Source: Salminus brasiliensis (lineage: Eukaryota > Chordata > Actinopteri > Characiformes > Bryconidae). Taken from it: 64,000 nt of DNA. Below are positions 53,338-64,000 of the stretch, one piece after another (positions within the stretch are counted from its first letter, which is position 1; each line of letters begins with the position of its first letter). The notes below the pieces were generated by a model. The model was not told the DNA's origin. It saw only the letters and a list, made by a program, of their open reading frames with translations, and made no database searches. The DNA is taken from contig NC_132878.1 of NCBI RefSeq assembly GCF_030463535.1, positions 98,655,266 to 98,719,265 of the forward strand, in the 5' to 3' direction. The position numbers and the translations under genes were made by a program.

Positions 53338-53695
53338 GATGGAGTTTCCTGACCTGCAGTCCATCTACAAGAAGCGGTGTTGGACCAAGGCCAAGAAGAT
53401 TGTGAAGGACCCCAGTCATCCCAACAATGGACTGTTCTCTCTGTTGCCCTCGGGGAAACGCTTAAGAACCCTGAAGGCTAACACAGAGAGAATGAGGAGG
53501 AGCTTCTTTCCACAAGCCATCCGTGCCCTGAATGGGGACAGGGACTAGGACACTAAATTAAAGTATCTACATACACAAACTGGACCCTCACTCACTACAA
53601 TACACAACCATGGCTCGCGGAAAACACACTACGGACAACAATGAAAATATTTCTTTTTAACTCACACATACACTCACATACAGATAAATATGTAC

Positions 53696-53701
<6 letters not shown>

Positions 53702-53766
<65 letters not shown>
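53702..53766. repeat. (TA)n microsatellite in LINE 3' UTR
   Basis: Pure TA run, longer than in the sister copy at 20996. Confidence 0.95.
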
Positions 53767-53769
<3 letters not shown>

Positions 53770-54059
53770 ATATTTGTATTCTGTATTTTTTTTGCTTATA
53801 TTTCTATATTTTCATATTTTTATATTTTATTCTTTAACTTAAATGTAACTTATTCTATTTTTATTTTCTTCATTTTTATTTTATTTTTCTTTTGCACTTT
53901 TGCACTTTACTTCATTAAGTTAAGGTTTAGTTAAGTTTAAATGTAGATTTTTATTGTATAGCTTGATGTGGGCAGACTGTCATAAAAGCATTTCACTGCA
54001 AGTTATACTGTGTATGACTATGTATGTGACAAATAAAATTTGATTTTGATTTTGATTTG

Positions 54060-54880
54060 AAATCCCAAAATCGGGATGCCACCTAGCCACTTAAAACACC
54101 AGTCATAAGGTAAACCTATGCACCAATCATGCCCTGCATTCTTTGCTAACCTCCAGTTCATTTGTTTTGACCAATGCTAGACGGACTGTGTATGACATTA
54201 TACTGTCAGCACCTGAATTGACGATTCATAAGTGTAACTGGGTAAACCCAGCTGAAAGATTAACAACACCAGATGAAGATACCAACTTCCACATTTTTTA
54301 AACCTAGGGAACACATGTATATCGAACCTTTGCTAAAGGCCAAGTTTTAAAAACTAGACTGGTTAGACTCATTCACAACACCTGGGACTATGGCTTCATA
54401 AGCCCATGCACCAAACATGCACTTCACCATGAGTTAGCTCTGTTACAGCCTCTGTAACACTGCGTTCCATGGTCTGCACAAGGAAAAGCATTCTGGACTT
54501 GGCGTTTCCTGTCCTGTCTCGTTTGCGGCAACCTTGATCTCTTGTTTGGCCTTGTATCCCTGTTTGTTTTGTTTTTTTGTCCTGCCTTAGCCTTTGTCCC
54601 CTGTTTAGCCGAAGCCCTGTTTCGTGTTTTTGTTCATTGCTCAGCCAAAGTCCTGCTTCGTGTTTTGTTTTCTGACCCGCCGGAGCTCTGCTTCGTGTTT
54701 TGGTTCTCCCTTTGTTCCCTCCTGAACTAGGCTCAGTAGTCTTAGTTGGTTTTCCCCTGTGTCTCGCTCAGCTTCCTCTCAGTCCCAGGTGTGTTGTGTT
54801 GCCCAGTTGGATTTGTGACGTTACATTTTGCTTTCCAGTTCTGTCTTAGTTTGCTGTGTCCCTAGTTATGTTCTGTTTGG
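54060..54880 (+). repeat. Duplicated LTR/ERV-like block, copy 3 (right part)
   Basis: Continues the block after the LINE; matches inverted 28816-29340 and 45800-46740. It includes the ~35-bp subrepeats (54610-54690) and runs directly into Gypsy gag, so the right end may be the Gypsy LTR/leader. Confidence 0.75.
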
Positions 54881-56005
54881 TTGTTTCTAGTTACGTTACA
54901 CTGTTTGGCCAGCAACATCAAGTCGCCCAACTAGTGGGCGGTGTTCAGGAGCTCACAAAGCTGGTACAGGCTTTGTTGGAGCCCCCTAGTTTCCTCAGCC
55001 AAGTCACCCAGGTCTCTGGTTCGTATCCGATGTGCAAACCGGATGCATAGTCTGCCTATCCAAAGCTCAGTGAGGGGTTCTTACTGCAGTGCTCGGTGTT
55101 TTGAGCTTCAAGATAAGTCCTTCATGGACTTTGTTAAGGAATTCCAAAAGTGTTCCAACACTCCAGGGAAGGGCTCTCTAAGGGCAACCAACCTTCATAG
55201 GTTGGAGCAGGGCAATCGCTCCGTCACTCACTACTCGCTGGATTTCCGTGTGGAATCAGGCGGCTCTCATGGCCCTGTTCCGCAACGGGTTGAATCCCCA
55301 GGGGCAAAGGAAGTTGGCATGCCGAGATGATAAGCTGAATCTCGACCAGCTCATCTCCCTGGCTATCCGGCTTGACCAACTCCTCAGTCGCCCAGCCATG
55401 CTCAGGTCCCAACCCCAGACCAAGACCCCATCTCAGTCCAGACCACTACCACCCACAGTTGGTTCTCTCCACCTCTGAACTCATAGAGGAGGGCTCCAGC
55501 CACCTCTCTCCAGAGGAACACCAGCGGAGGGCACGCAAGGATCTGTGTTTTTACTGCGGAGGCTCAAACCACTTTTTACGTGAGTGCAGACCTTGCCCAT
55601 GGAGAATTCATGTCCAAGCTCCTGGAGAGTGTGCACTCTAGAGTCTACGCATTAATGCAGTGAGTGTCCCCACCAGGGTCTCCAGGTCTATCATGTTGCC
55701 AGTTTCTGGGTCTATTCAGAGCAGATTGCATATCAGCCCTAAGTGAATGCAGCTGGGGATCACTGTCAGGCCACTACTACAAGCCTTCCGGATAACCTCC
55801 CTGGTTGGCCAGCCCTTGGGACCTGCCCCGATCACGCACGTCACAGCACCTGTTTGGCGGTCAGCCAGCTGGTTACACTCCGAGGAGGCGGTTTTCCTCG
55901 TACTCCCTACCTCAGACTATGCCATTATCCTCAGAATCCCTTGGCTCTCTAAACACAACCCCCACATATCCTGGCCTGATAGGAAGATAGTGTCCTGGTC
56001 CCCCA
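54881..56005 (+). pseudogene. Ty3/Gypsy retrotransposon gag-protease fragment
   Basis: Frameshifted pieces in order: Gag N-terminus (QHQVAQLVGGVQELTKLVQA), Gag core (GNRSVTHYSLDFRV; FRNGLNPQGQRKLACRDDKL), zinc knuckle CFYCGGSNHFLREC (CX2CX4HX4C, about 55550-55592), and the end of the protease region (IILRIPWLSKHNPHISW, about 55925-55975). The element is cut at about 56005 by a minus-strand LINE. Confidence 0.85.
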
Positions 56006-57190
56006 ATTGGGTATGTACTGTCCCTGATAATGCTGTGGGCTATCCTGATGACCCTGGTCTTGTAGTTGTCCTGCAGTGAAGGGACGGCTGCTCCAGAAAT
56101 GGTCTGTGCAGTCTTGATCACACGCTGGAGAGCCTTCCTGTCTTGAATGGTGCAGTTTCCGAACCAGACCGTGATGGAGCTGGTGAGAACGCTCTCGATT
56201 GTACTCCTGTAGAAGCTGCTGAGAATTTTGGCGGACATGGCAAATTTCCTCAGCCTTCTCAGAAAATACAACCACTGCTGGGACTTCCAGACGATCTGCT
56301 AACAGTTCTTGTGCTGGATGTGTGATTTCCGATTCTGACCGACTGGGGTCTTTCCATCAGAAAGTTCAGCAACCAGTTGCAGAGGGTGGGCGTCAGTCCG
56401 AGGGTGAGGAGCATTTCTGCCAGTTTGGTGTTGAATGCTGAGCTGTAGTCGATAAACAGCATTCTCACATATGTGTTCTTGCCCTGAAGATGTGCGAGGT
56501 CTGTGTGAATGGCAGTGTTGACTGCGTTATCAGTGGATAAATTCTGATGGTATGCAAACTGACGTGGATCTAGAGTGTCTGGGATGGGACAGTTGGGGTG
56601 AATGCATCAAGGCGAAAGTCTTTCAGGCAGGTCACGACACTTTTCTTAGGGAGGGGAACGATGGTTGTGGTCTTAAAGCAAGATGGCATGAAAGGTTGTG
56701 CAAGGGACAGGTTAAATATGTCCACAAACACACCAGCCAGCTCCAATGAGCAAACCTTGAGTGCACGCCTGGGGATGTTATCTGGGCCAGCTGCCTTCCG
56801 TGGGTTTATTCTCTTCAGAGCCTTACACACATCCTGTCTGTCGGGGTTGAGGGCCTTAAATCGAGCATAGTACTCCTGTAGCTCGTCTGGTAGTGTAGTG
56901 TGGCTGGTTGTGGCCTCTCTGCTCCTCTGTTGATAGTCTGTGATGTGTCTCAGTCCTTGCCACATGTGGCGGGAGTCTGCAGAGGTGTAGCATCCCTCCA
57001 GCTTCAGCCTGTACTGTGTCTTGGCCTGTCTGATAGATCTACGCAGGTTGTATCTGGCCCTTTTGTAGTCTTTAGCGTTGCCTGAGAGAAATGCAGTGGA
57101 GCGGGCACGTAGCATGGGCCAAACATCACAGTTGATCCAGGGTTTCTGGTTTGGATCATTTCTGCAGCACTTTGTGGGAACCATGGTTTC
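56005..57190 (-). mobile_element. Rex1-like LINE fragment interrupting the Gypsy element
   Basis: Minus: linker and RT start ([33 protein letters not shown]), then [15 protein letters not shown], then a jump to [20 protein letters not shown] and the C-terminal region. The RT catalytic segment is deleted and several frameshifts are present. Both ends are truncated, with no 3' tail. Confidence 0.85.
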
Positions 57191-58030
57191 AATACAGCAC
57201 GTCTGCCAGGTCCTGACCACCCTCAGGGCCAACCAGCTGTATGCCAAGTTGGAAAAGTGTGCATTCCATCTATTGTAGTTCAGTTTCCTGGGCTACATCA
57301 TCAGCGAGCACGGCGTTCAGATGGATCAGGCCAAGGTCCAGGCCACACTCGACTTATTGGTTAGAGGGCGCTGCTAAGCCCTTTTTAGTGGTCTCCGTCC
57401 ACAAGAACTTCTGCATCAAGCCAAATTCGGAATCCACAAAAGATTAGGTGGTCTCTCTTCTTTTCACTTTTCTGCGTCTCCATCCCTTACCGGCCAGGTT
57501 CCTGTAACACTACAGCGTCCACCAAGATGAAGAAAGCGGAGAAACCACCCCTGAACTAATTTTGCCCTGAACCGTGTCCATCCATGCTATCTGGTAGGAT
57601 ATGGACATCGCACACATCTGTACCTGCCACTTGTCTCCCCGACAAGACCTACATCCTTATGCCCTTCCGAGAGCGTCTGGTTACCTGGGCCCATTCCTTC
57701 CTGTCATCCAGCCACCCGCAGGAGAGCCGCACCTTCCACCTCCTCTCCCCTAAGTGCTGGTGGGAGAGTATGTGTGCGGACGTCCACTCCGTGGTGGCCT
57801 CTTGCAGTACTTGTGCCCAGGGCAAGACCCCCAAAACTCTCCCCTTGGGCAAACTGATGCCTTTGCCTGTGCCCGAGTGTCCATGGTTCCACCTTGCGGT
57901 CAATTTTATCACCAACTTGCCCAAATCTGGAGGGCATACGGTGATAATGATGATCATAGATTCTCCAGGGGGGTGCGCTTTATCCCATTCCCTTCCTTGC
58001 CCACGGCTATGCAAGCAGCCCAAGCCCAGA
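57190..58030 (+). pseudogene. Ty3/Gypsy RT-end and integrase fragment
   Basis: 57190-57365: RT C-terminal part (VLTTLRANQLYAKLEKCAFH, a stop, FSFLGYIISEHGVQMD). 57584-58020: integrase with an H2C2-like zinc-binding region (FHLLSPKCWWESMCADVH, CSTCAQGKTPKTLP) and the start of the catalytic core (FHLAVNFITNLPKSGGHTVI). Most of RT and RNase H and the rest of integrase are missing. Confidence 0.82.
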
Positions 58031-58300
58031 AAACAAGTCAAGTCAAGTCAAGTGGGTTTTATTGTCATTTCAACTACATACAGAGTACAGAGTGAAACGA
58101 AACAACGTTCCTCCAGGACCTGGTGCAACATAGACAGTGCATACAAGACACAAGTGCAACACAAACAAACAAGTGCGGACAGACAACACAACACAGTACA
58201 GACCAGAGAATAATAAATAATTGACGGTAGTGTGCAAATTGTGCAATGTGTAATAAATAGAGTCCAGTGAGGTAGTAAAGTAAAGTTATTAGTGCAATGC
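58031..58300 (-). mobile_element. 5'-truncated LINE 3' UTR
   Basis: Begins with tandem AAGTC then 'ttttattgtcatttcaacta', the same 3' end as the LINE starting at 59048. No coding part. Confidence 0.75.
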
Positions 58301-58323
58301 TTTGTGCATGAACGTCAATTAAT

Positions 58324-58725
58324 TCAAAAGTTAAAGTATTCCGTTCACAACACTGCTTCAAGCCGTTAAAGCAGCAGGAGAGCGTTTGGTCCGCTTTGCC
58401 TTCATCAGAAACCATTATTCATAATGAAAGAAGCAAGTTCAGAATACTTATCTCCAGATCAGACAATTATCTCAGAAAAGAACAAAAATGACTAGATATT
58501 GAAGAAAAAAGTTTTGAAGGAACGAACCTCATTTCATTCAAAAGTTAAAGGATTCACTTAACAACACTGTTTCAAGCTGTTTAAAGCAGCAGGAAAGCAT
58601 TTGGTCCGATTCACTTTTTCTATCGAAACCGTTTTATATATGAGTGGAGCAAATTTAGAAACATTATCTCCAGATCAGACAGTTATCTACAAAAAAGAAC
58701 AAAAATGACAAGATGTTCATTTTAG
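58324..58725. repeat. ~210-bp tandem duplication
   Basis: Two diverged copies (about 58324-58530 and 58536-58725) sharing 'caaaagttaaag', 'agcagcaggagagc', 'atctccagatcagac' and 'gaacaaaaatgac'. Identity of the unit is unknown. Confidence 0.75.
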
Positions 58726-58729
58726 TTCA

Positions 58730-59047
58730 GTTTTATTCAAGGTTCACATAAAAAAGGGCATGGCTAGGAGCTACAGGTTTGGTTGGCCCTTCTCCATCAG
58801 CTACTGGCCCCCCAGCACCCCGGGGCCTGGTGGGGGTAGGGCGACTTGAGAGCTGGTCGAGCCAGATGGTGAGTGCCATGAGCTCATCCAGCTCAAGAGA
58901 CTCGCCTCAGCACGCCAACTCTTGCTGCAAACGGGGGTTCAACCCGTTGTGGAACAGGGCGACCAGTGCAACGTGACTCCACCCACTAAGCGCAGCCAAC
59001 GAGCGGAACTCCAGCGCATAGTGGGCTGCCGACCTGCTGCCCTGCTC
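58730..59047 (-). pseudogene. Second Ty3/Gypsy gag fragment, C-terminal piece
   Basis: Minus frame [20 protein letters not shown] followed by LDELMALTIWLDQLSSRPTP aligns with the gag core of the plus copy at 55270-55390. The other half lies beyond the LINE at 59048-60770. Confidence 0.75.
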
Positions 59048-60770
59048 CAGCCACATCAAGTCAAGTCAAGTGAGCTTTATTGTCATTTCAGCTACATACA
59101 GAGTACACAGTGAAATGAATCAACGTTCCTCCAGGACCATGGTGCAACACAGACAGTGCATACAAGACACAAGTGCAACACAAACAAGTGCGGACAGACA
59201 ACACAACACAGTACAGACAGAGAACAATAAATAATTAGGGGTAGTGTGCAAATTATGCAGTGTGTATAAATATTGAGTCCAGTGAGGTAGTAAAGTTATT
59301 TGTGCAAAATGCTTGAGAGAGAGAGAGTGTGCATGTAGCTGAAAAGACATCAGTTCAGAAGTTGAGTTGAGGTGAGAAGTCTGATGGCTTGGGGGAAGAA
59401 GCTGTTGCAGAGGCTGGTCGTGTTGGACCGGATGCTGCGGTACCTTCTTCCTGATGGCAGGAGGGAGAACAGTCTGTGTGAAGGGTGGGTGGAGTCATCC
59501 ACAATGCTGGTTGCTTTGCGGATGCAGCGGGTGGTGTAAATGTCCATGCCGGAGGGGAGAGAGACTCCGATGATCCTCTCAGCTGTCCTCACAATGCGTT
59601 GGAGGGTCTTGCGGTCAGAGGCTGTGCAGGTCCCAAACCAGGCAGTGATTCAGCTGCTCAGGATGCTCTCTATGGTCCCTCTATAGGACACGCTACTGGG
59701 CTTTCTTGGCTGTAGAGCTGGTGTTCAAGGACCAGGTGAGGTTCTCCGCTAAGTGGACACCAAGGAACTTGGTGCTCTTAACGATCTCCACAGAGGAGCC
59801 GTTGATGTTAAGCGGAGAGTGGTTGTGTCTTGTTTTCCTGAAGTCAACAACCATTTCCTTGGTCTTCTCTACATTCCAGTGAAGGTTGTTGACTGTACAC
59901 CAGTCTGTCAGCTGCTGCACCTCCTCTCTGTATGCTGACTCGTCGCCTTTGCTGATGAGACCCAGCAAACTTTATGATGCTGTTAGAACTGTGTTTCGCA
60001 ACACAGTCATGAGTGGGTTAGTGGGTTAACCCTAACCCAGCAGGGTGAACAGCAGAGGACTCAGTACACTGCCCTGGGGTGCCCCAGTGTTTATTGTGAT
60101 GGTGCTGGAGATGCTGTCCTCGAACTGGACTAACTGGGGCCTCCCCGTCAGGAAGTCCAGGATCCAGTTACAGAGGGGGGTGTTGAGGCCCAGCAAGCTT
60201 AACTTCTTGGTGAGATTCTGTGGGATTATGGTGTAGAATGCTGAACTGAAGTCTATGAACAGCATTCTGACATAGGTGTCCTTCTTCTCCAGGTGGGTAA
60301 GGGAGAGATGAAGGGTGGTGGTGATGGCATCATCCATGGAGCGGTTGGGACGATATGCAAATTGCAGGGGGTCCAATGAAGAGGGCAGTTGGGTCTTGAT
60401 GTTCCTCATGACTAGCCTCTCGAAGCACTTCATGATGATGGGCGTGAGAGCAACGGGACGGTAGTCATTGAGGCAGGACACCGTGGACTTCTTCGGCACG
60501 GGGACGATGGTGGTGGTCTTGAGGCACGTTGGGACAGTGGAGCTGCACAGGGAGACGTTGAAGATGTCCGTGAGAACATCTGTCAACTGGTCTGCACACT
60601 CTCTGAGCACTCTGCCGGGGATGCTGTCTGGTCCTGCAGCTTTCCGTGGGTTGACTCTGCGCAGAGTTTTCCTCACATCCACTGCAGTCAGGCACAACAC
60701 CTGCTCATCCGGCTTGGGCGTGGTCTTTCTCACAGACGTGTTGTTTTGTGCCTCAAACCATGCAGGTCGC
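59048..60770 (-). mobile_element. Rex1-like LINE inserted in the minus-strand Gypsy gag
   Basis: Minus: RT from [20 protein letters not shown] through [11 protein letters not shown] and [15 protein letters not shown] (60032-60733), then C-terminal RT (59693-59968, 59350-59592), then a 3' UTR and AGTCA tail at 59048. The FADD region near 59970-60030 is damaged. 5'-truncated, frameshifted. It differs in sequence from the 51-54 kb LINE. Confidence 0.87.
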
Positions 60771-61205
60771 CCTTTGTGAGCCCCCCTCGGGGATGCTGAA
60801 ACACCACCTTGAAGTGCTTTAGGTATTCCGAGAAGGGCTTCATGTTAAGCTCCTCCTAGGTGGCGCTGGCCCAAAGCAAAGCTTTACCAGCGAGACGGGA
60901 TACAAGAAAGGCAATTTTCACCTGGTCAGTGCCGGCTGCGTGGCTACTTAAATAAACCGAGCACTGAAACAAAAACCGCCCACAAAGCCAAGGATCGCCA
61001 GAATACGTATCCAGTCTGCCCACCGGATATGGACTCTTAACTACGTTGACTTGGCAGCGTAGCCTAAAACTGCTTTGTGAGCCCCTGAATGTCGCCCACT
61101 AGTTGGGCAACTTGCTGCCGTTGGACCACCTGTTGCTGCACCAGGCGACTAACGGTCTCAGACACACACCAGCTGCAGAACCAAAACGACAATGCCGAAC
61201 AGACC
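60771..61205 (-). pseudogene. Second Ty3/Gypsy gag fragment, N-terminal piece
   Basis: Minus: RQQVAQLVGDIQGLTKQF resembles the gag N-terminus of the plus copy at about 54915. It is followed by pieces such as KIAFLVSRLAGKALLWASAT of a Gypsy capsid-like domain, with frameshifts. Confidence 0.7.
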
Positions 61206-61735
61206 TGGTTTTTTTTGTTTGTTTTAAAAAAAAAAAAAAGTTTTTAATGACTATAAACAGCAATCAAACATCACAAACAAATCAAAAAAGGCTACAGGCT
61301 TGGTACATCATAGGAAAAGTGAAATGCTTAATATAATCAAAAAAAAAATTAAAAATACAAAAATAGGGTTACATTCAATTCATTGCATTGTCTACATCCC
61401 ATTATTGTCCTTTCGCATTGTGCAGGTCTTTAGTCCAGGTCTTTTAGGCCAGGATGTTTTAAGAAGGTGAAACACTCCTATACCTAAAGTCCAATTCCAG
61501 TGGTCTTGTAGTGGGGAATAAATCAAAGTTCTTGGGCCAAGCAAAAAAAAACAAACAAAAAAAAACACAAAAGAGTAAATAAATACATTTCCAACTCTGA
61601 AACTAAATTCTTTACACCTTTTCGCAGCATGTCTGAGCCAGAAAGTCATTCGTTTCATGATATACATTTTCTGAACTATGTCTAACCTTTCAGAATGTGT
61701 TGGGGGTTCTTTGTTCAACCATTTCCTTGTTTTTG
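61206..61735 (-). mobile_element. Possible L1-like LINE 3' end
   Basis: The plus strand starts with a long T/A run (a poly(A) tail if read on minus). A minus frame (61392-61718) contains NKEPPTHSERLDIVQKMYIM and TFWLRHAAKR, faintly like the C-terminus of L1-type ORF2. Identification is weak. Confidence 0.3.
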
Positions 61736-62045
61736 CTTTTTCACTACTATAATAATATTTGTAACAAATATCTATCCTGTTTTTTCAATCCAGTTGGTAC
61801 ATTTCCCAAATAAATAACAATTATCCCTTCTCTCGGTTTCTCTCAGTTCCAACTGTTCCATCCTGGTACCTCCAGACCTGGCTCTCCACTACCCTGCTGC
61901 CCGCTGTCCTGCTCTGGGGCCTCGCACTGATTCATCCTCACCTCACTGCATGGCTGTGCTTGTGACTGTTTGCTTGCATGGACTTTCACATTTGACACAT
62001 CTTTTATGGCTTGACAGCACATTTATCATATTCTCTTAATTCAGT
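61736..62045. other. Unassigned sequence
   Basis: Shares only 'ttccaactgttccatcctgg' with 48775-48795. Nothing else recognised. Confidence 0.5.
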
Positions 62046-62224
62046 ATAGGGCAGCGACTAACTTGAGCCTTTGCATGAGAGGAGGGCCATGACTCTCCCC
62101 CTCCCCATCAGACAGGCCGCTTTCTCACTAAATTTACCAAATGTGTGTGTGTGTGTGTGTGTGTGTGTAGTGTCTGCTTTGCATGAGTTGCTACACAACA
62201 TAATGTAAATATGTTACCTTATTT
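62046..62224 (-). repeat. Fragment of the LTR/ERV-like block, copy 4
   Basis: Reverse complement of about 49830-50000 (purine-rich ggggagggggagag, CA run, 'caactcatgcaaagcag'). As in copy 3, it is joined to the 38-bp satellite. Confidence 0.8.
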
Positions 62225-64000
62225 AGTTGTATTCACCAGTGACTACACAACTACTATATCTCAGGATGTAGTCACTGGTGATATTTAACTACTATATCTC
62301 AGGATGTAGTCACTGGTGATATTTAACTACTATATCTCAGGATGTAGTCACTGGTGATATTTAACTACTATATCTCAGGATGTAGTCACTGGTGATATTT
62401 AACTACTATATCTCAGGATGTAGTCACTGGTGATATTTAACTGCGTTATCTCAGGATGTAGTCACTGGTGATATTTAACTGCTATATCTCAGGATGTAGT
62501 CACTGGTGATATTTAACTACTATATCTCAGGATGTAGTCACTGGTGATATTTAACTGCGTTATCTCAGGATGTAGTCACTGGTGATATTTAACTACTATA
62601 TCTCAGGATGTAGTCACTGGTGATATTTAACTACTATATCTCAGGATGTAGTCACTGGTGATATTTAACTGCGTTATCTCAGGATGTAGTCACTGGTGAT
62701 ATTTAACTGCGTTATCTCAGGATGTAGTCACTGGTGATATTTAACTGCTATATCTAAGGATGTAGTCACTGGTGATATTTAACTGCGTTATCTCAGGATG
62801 TAGTCACTGGTGATATTTAACTGCTATATCTAAGGATGTAGTCACTGGTGATATTTAACTGCGTTATCTCAGAATGTAGTCACTGGTGATATATAACTAC
62901 TATATCTCAGGATGTAGTCACTGGTGATATTTAACTGCGTTATCTCAGGATGTAGTCACTGGTGATATATAACTACTATATCTCAGGATGTAGTCACTGG
63001 TGATATATAACTACTATATCTCAGGATGTAGTCACTGGTGATATTTAACTACTATATCTCAGGATGTAGTCACTGGTGATATTTAACTGCGTTATCTCAG
63101 GATGTAGTCACTGGTGATATTTAACTGCTATATCTCAGGATGTAGTCACTGGTGATATTTAATTGCTATATCTCAGGATGTAGTCACTGGTGATATTTAA
63201 CTGTGTTATCTCAGGATGTAGTCACTGGTGATATATAACTGCTATATCTCAGGATGTAGTCACTGGTGATATTTAACTGCTATATCTCAGGATGTAGTCA
63301 CTGGTGATATTTAACTGCTATATCTCAGGATGTAGTCACTGGTGATATTTAACTACTATATCTCAGGATGTAGTCACTGGTGATATTTAACTGCTATATC
63401 TCAGGATGTAGTCACTGGTGATATTTAACTACTATATCTCAGGATGTAGTCACTGGTGATATTTAACTGCGTTATCTCAGGATGTAGTCACTGGTGATAT
63501 TTAACTGCTATATCTCAGGATGTAGTCACTGGTGATATTTAATTGCTATATCTCAGGATGTAGTCACTGGTGATATTTAACTGTGTTATCTCAGGATGTA
63601 GTCACTGGTGATATATAACTGCTATATCTCAGGATGTAGTCACTGGTGATATTTAACTGCTATATCTCATGATGTAGTCACTGGTGATATTTAACTACTA
63701 TATCTCAGGATGTAGTCACTGGTGATATTTAACTGCTATATCTCAGGATGTAGTCACTGGTGATATTTAACTGCTATATCTCAGGATGTAGTCACTGGTG
63801 ATATTTAACTACTATATCTCAGGATGTAGTCACTGGTGATATTTAACTACTATATCTCAGGATGTAGTCACTGGTGATATTTAACTGCTATATCTCAGGA
63901 TGTAGTCACTGGTGATATTTAACTACTATATCTCAGGATGTAGTCACTGGTGATATTTAACTACTATATCTCAGGATGTAGTCACTGGTGATATTTAACT
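62225..64000 (+). repeat. 38-bp satellite, large array running off the window
   Basis: About 46 or more copies of 'tagtcactggtgatatttaa' + 'ctactatatctcaggatg'. Variant units (ctgcgttatc, ctgctatatc, atatataac) recur in a block pattern, e.g. about 63050-63290 versus 63420-63660, implying higher-order duplication. The reverse-complement unit appears at 30864-31185. Confidence 0.96.

Larger units (their letters stand above)
51074..54059 (+). mobile_element. Rex1-like LINE, nearly complete but internally deleted
   Basis: 2,986 bp, starting shortly before CAAGATGGCGCCGC and ending in 'tttgattttgatttg'. A TSD AAATCC lies at 51068-51073 and 54060-54065. Order: 5' UTR, APE endonuclease (51186-51930), linker, RT (52192-53337 and beyond), C-terminal region to the stop at 53548, and 3' UTR with (TA)n. 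Three lesions are visible: loss of the end of the endonuclease and linker near 51930, a frameshift near 51960-51985, and an ~11-bp deletion at about 53098 in RT. Family name is by eye (Rex1/Babar or a related CR1/L2-group LINE). Confidence 0.88.

Noticed and set aside
54856..56079. Novel host gene with a CCHC finger
   Set aside because: Order of gag core, CX2CX4HX4C knuckle and protease-end motifs, plus RT and integrase pieces downstream, identifies a Ty3/Gypsy element with frameshifts, not a domesticated gene.

Overview
The window looks like teleost fish nuclear DNA. It carries a spliced vertebrate carnosine dipeptidase gene with GT-AG introns, arrayed C2H2 zinc-finger genes, a stray LRR exon of the fish NLR type, Tc1-like and Rex1/L2-like retroelements, tRNA-derived SINEs, endogenous-retrovirus (ERV) remains and very abundant minisatellites. 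The species cannot be named from the sequence alone. No prokaryotic features (operons, CRISPR, ribosome-binding sites) are expected or seen.

Region 1 (1-11.9 kb) is one gene, called cndp1. It has eleven coding exons between 2622 and 11713. All splice phases agree, a signal peptide is present, and every expected metal or catalytic residue of the M20 metallopeptidase family is retained. The DNA around the exons is extraordinary: the region upstream of exon 1 and introns 2, 4, 9 and 10 are each filled by a different minisatellite (about 21, 29, 42, 43 and 19 bp units). Several arrays lack stop codons and give long phantom reading frames.

Region 2 (11.9-22 kb) is a graveyard. It holds an orphan NLR-type LRR exon, a Tc1 transposase fragment, zinc-finger gene debris (including a copy whose coding exon has been deleted), an inside-out ERV on the minus strand (tRNA-Phe primer-binding site, Gag zinc knuckle, integrase tail, Env pieces), and an L2-like LINE split by a second LINE.

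Region 3 (22-46.7 kb) is a young C2H2 zinc-finger cluster. Three intact coding exons lie at 23155-24846 (-), 31422-33245 (-) and 41008-42747 (+). Each has a conserved promoter-like block with paired CCAAT boxes about 2-3.5 kb upstream. The second and third genes are head to head, inside an inverted duplication with arms of roughly 8 kb centred near 37.7 kb. Downstream of both genes the arms carry a 38-bp satellite, a SINE, an L2 fragment and an LTR/ERV-like block.

Region 4 (46.7-64 kb) contains partial further copies of that duplicated unit, including an orphan zinc-finger promoter. It also has a 3-kb LINE with a target-site duplication whose empty site survives elsewhere in the window. Two oppositely oriented Ty3/Gypsy wrecks follow, each broken by a minus-strand LINE. 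The window ends in a large array of the same 38-bp satellite, which runs off the edge.

Only four genes look potentially functional: cndp1 and the three zinc-finger genes. The rest is repeats or broken sequence. All family names rest on reading translated motifs by eye; no database search was run.
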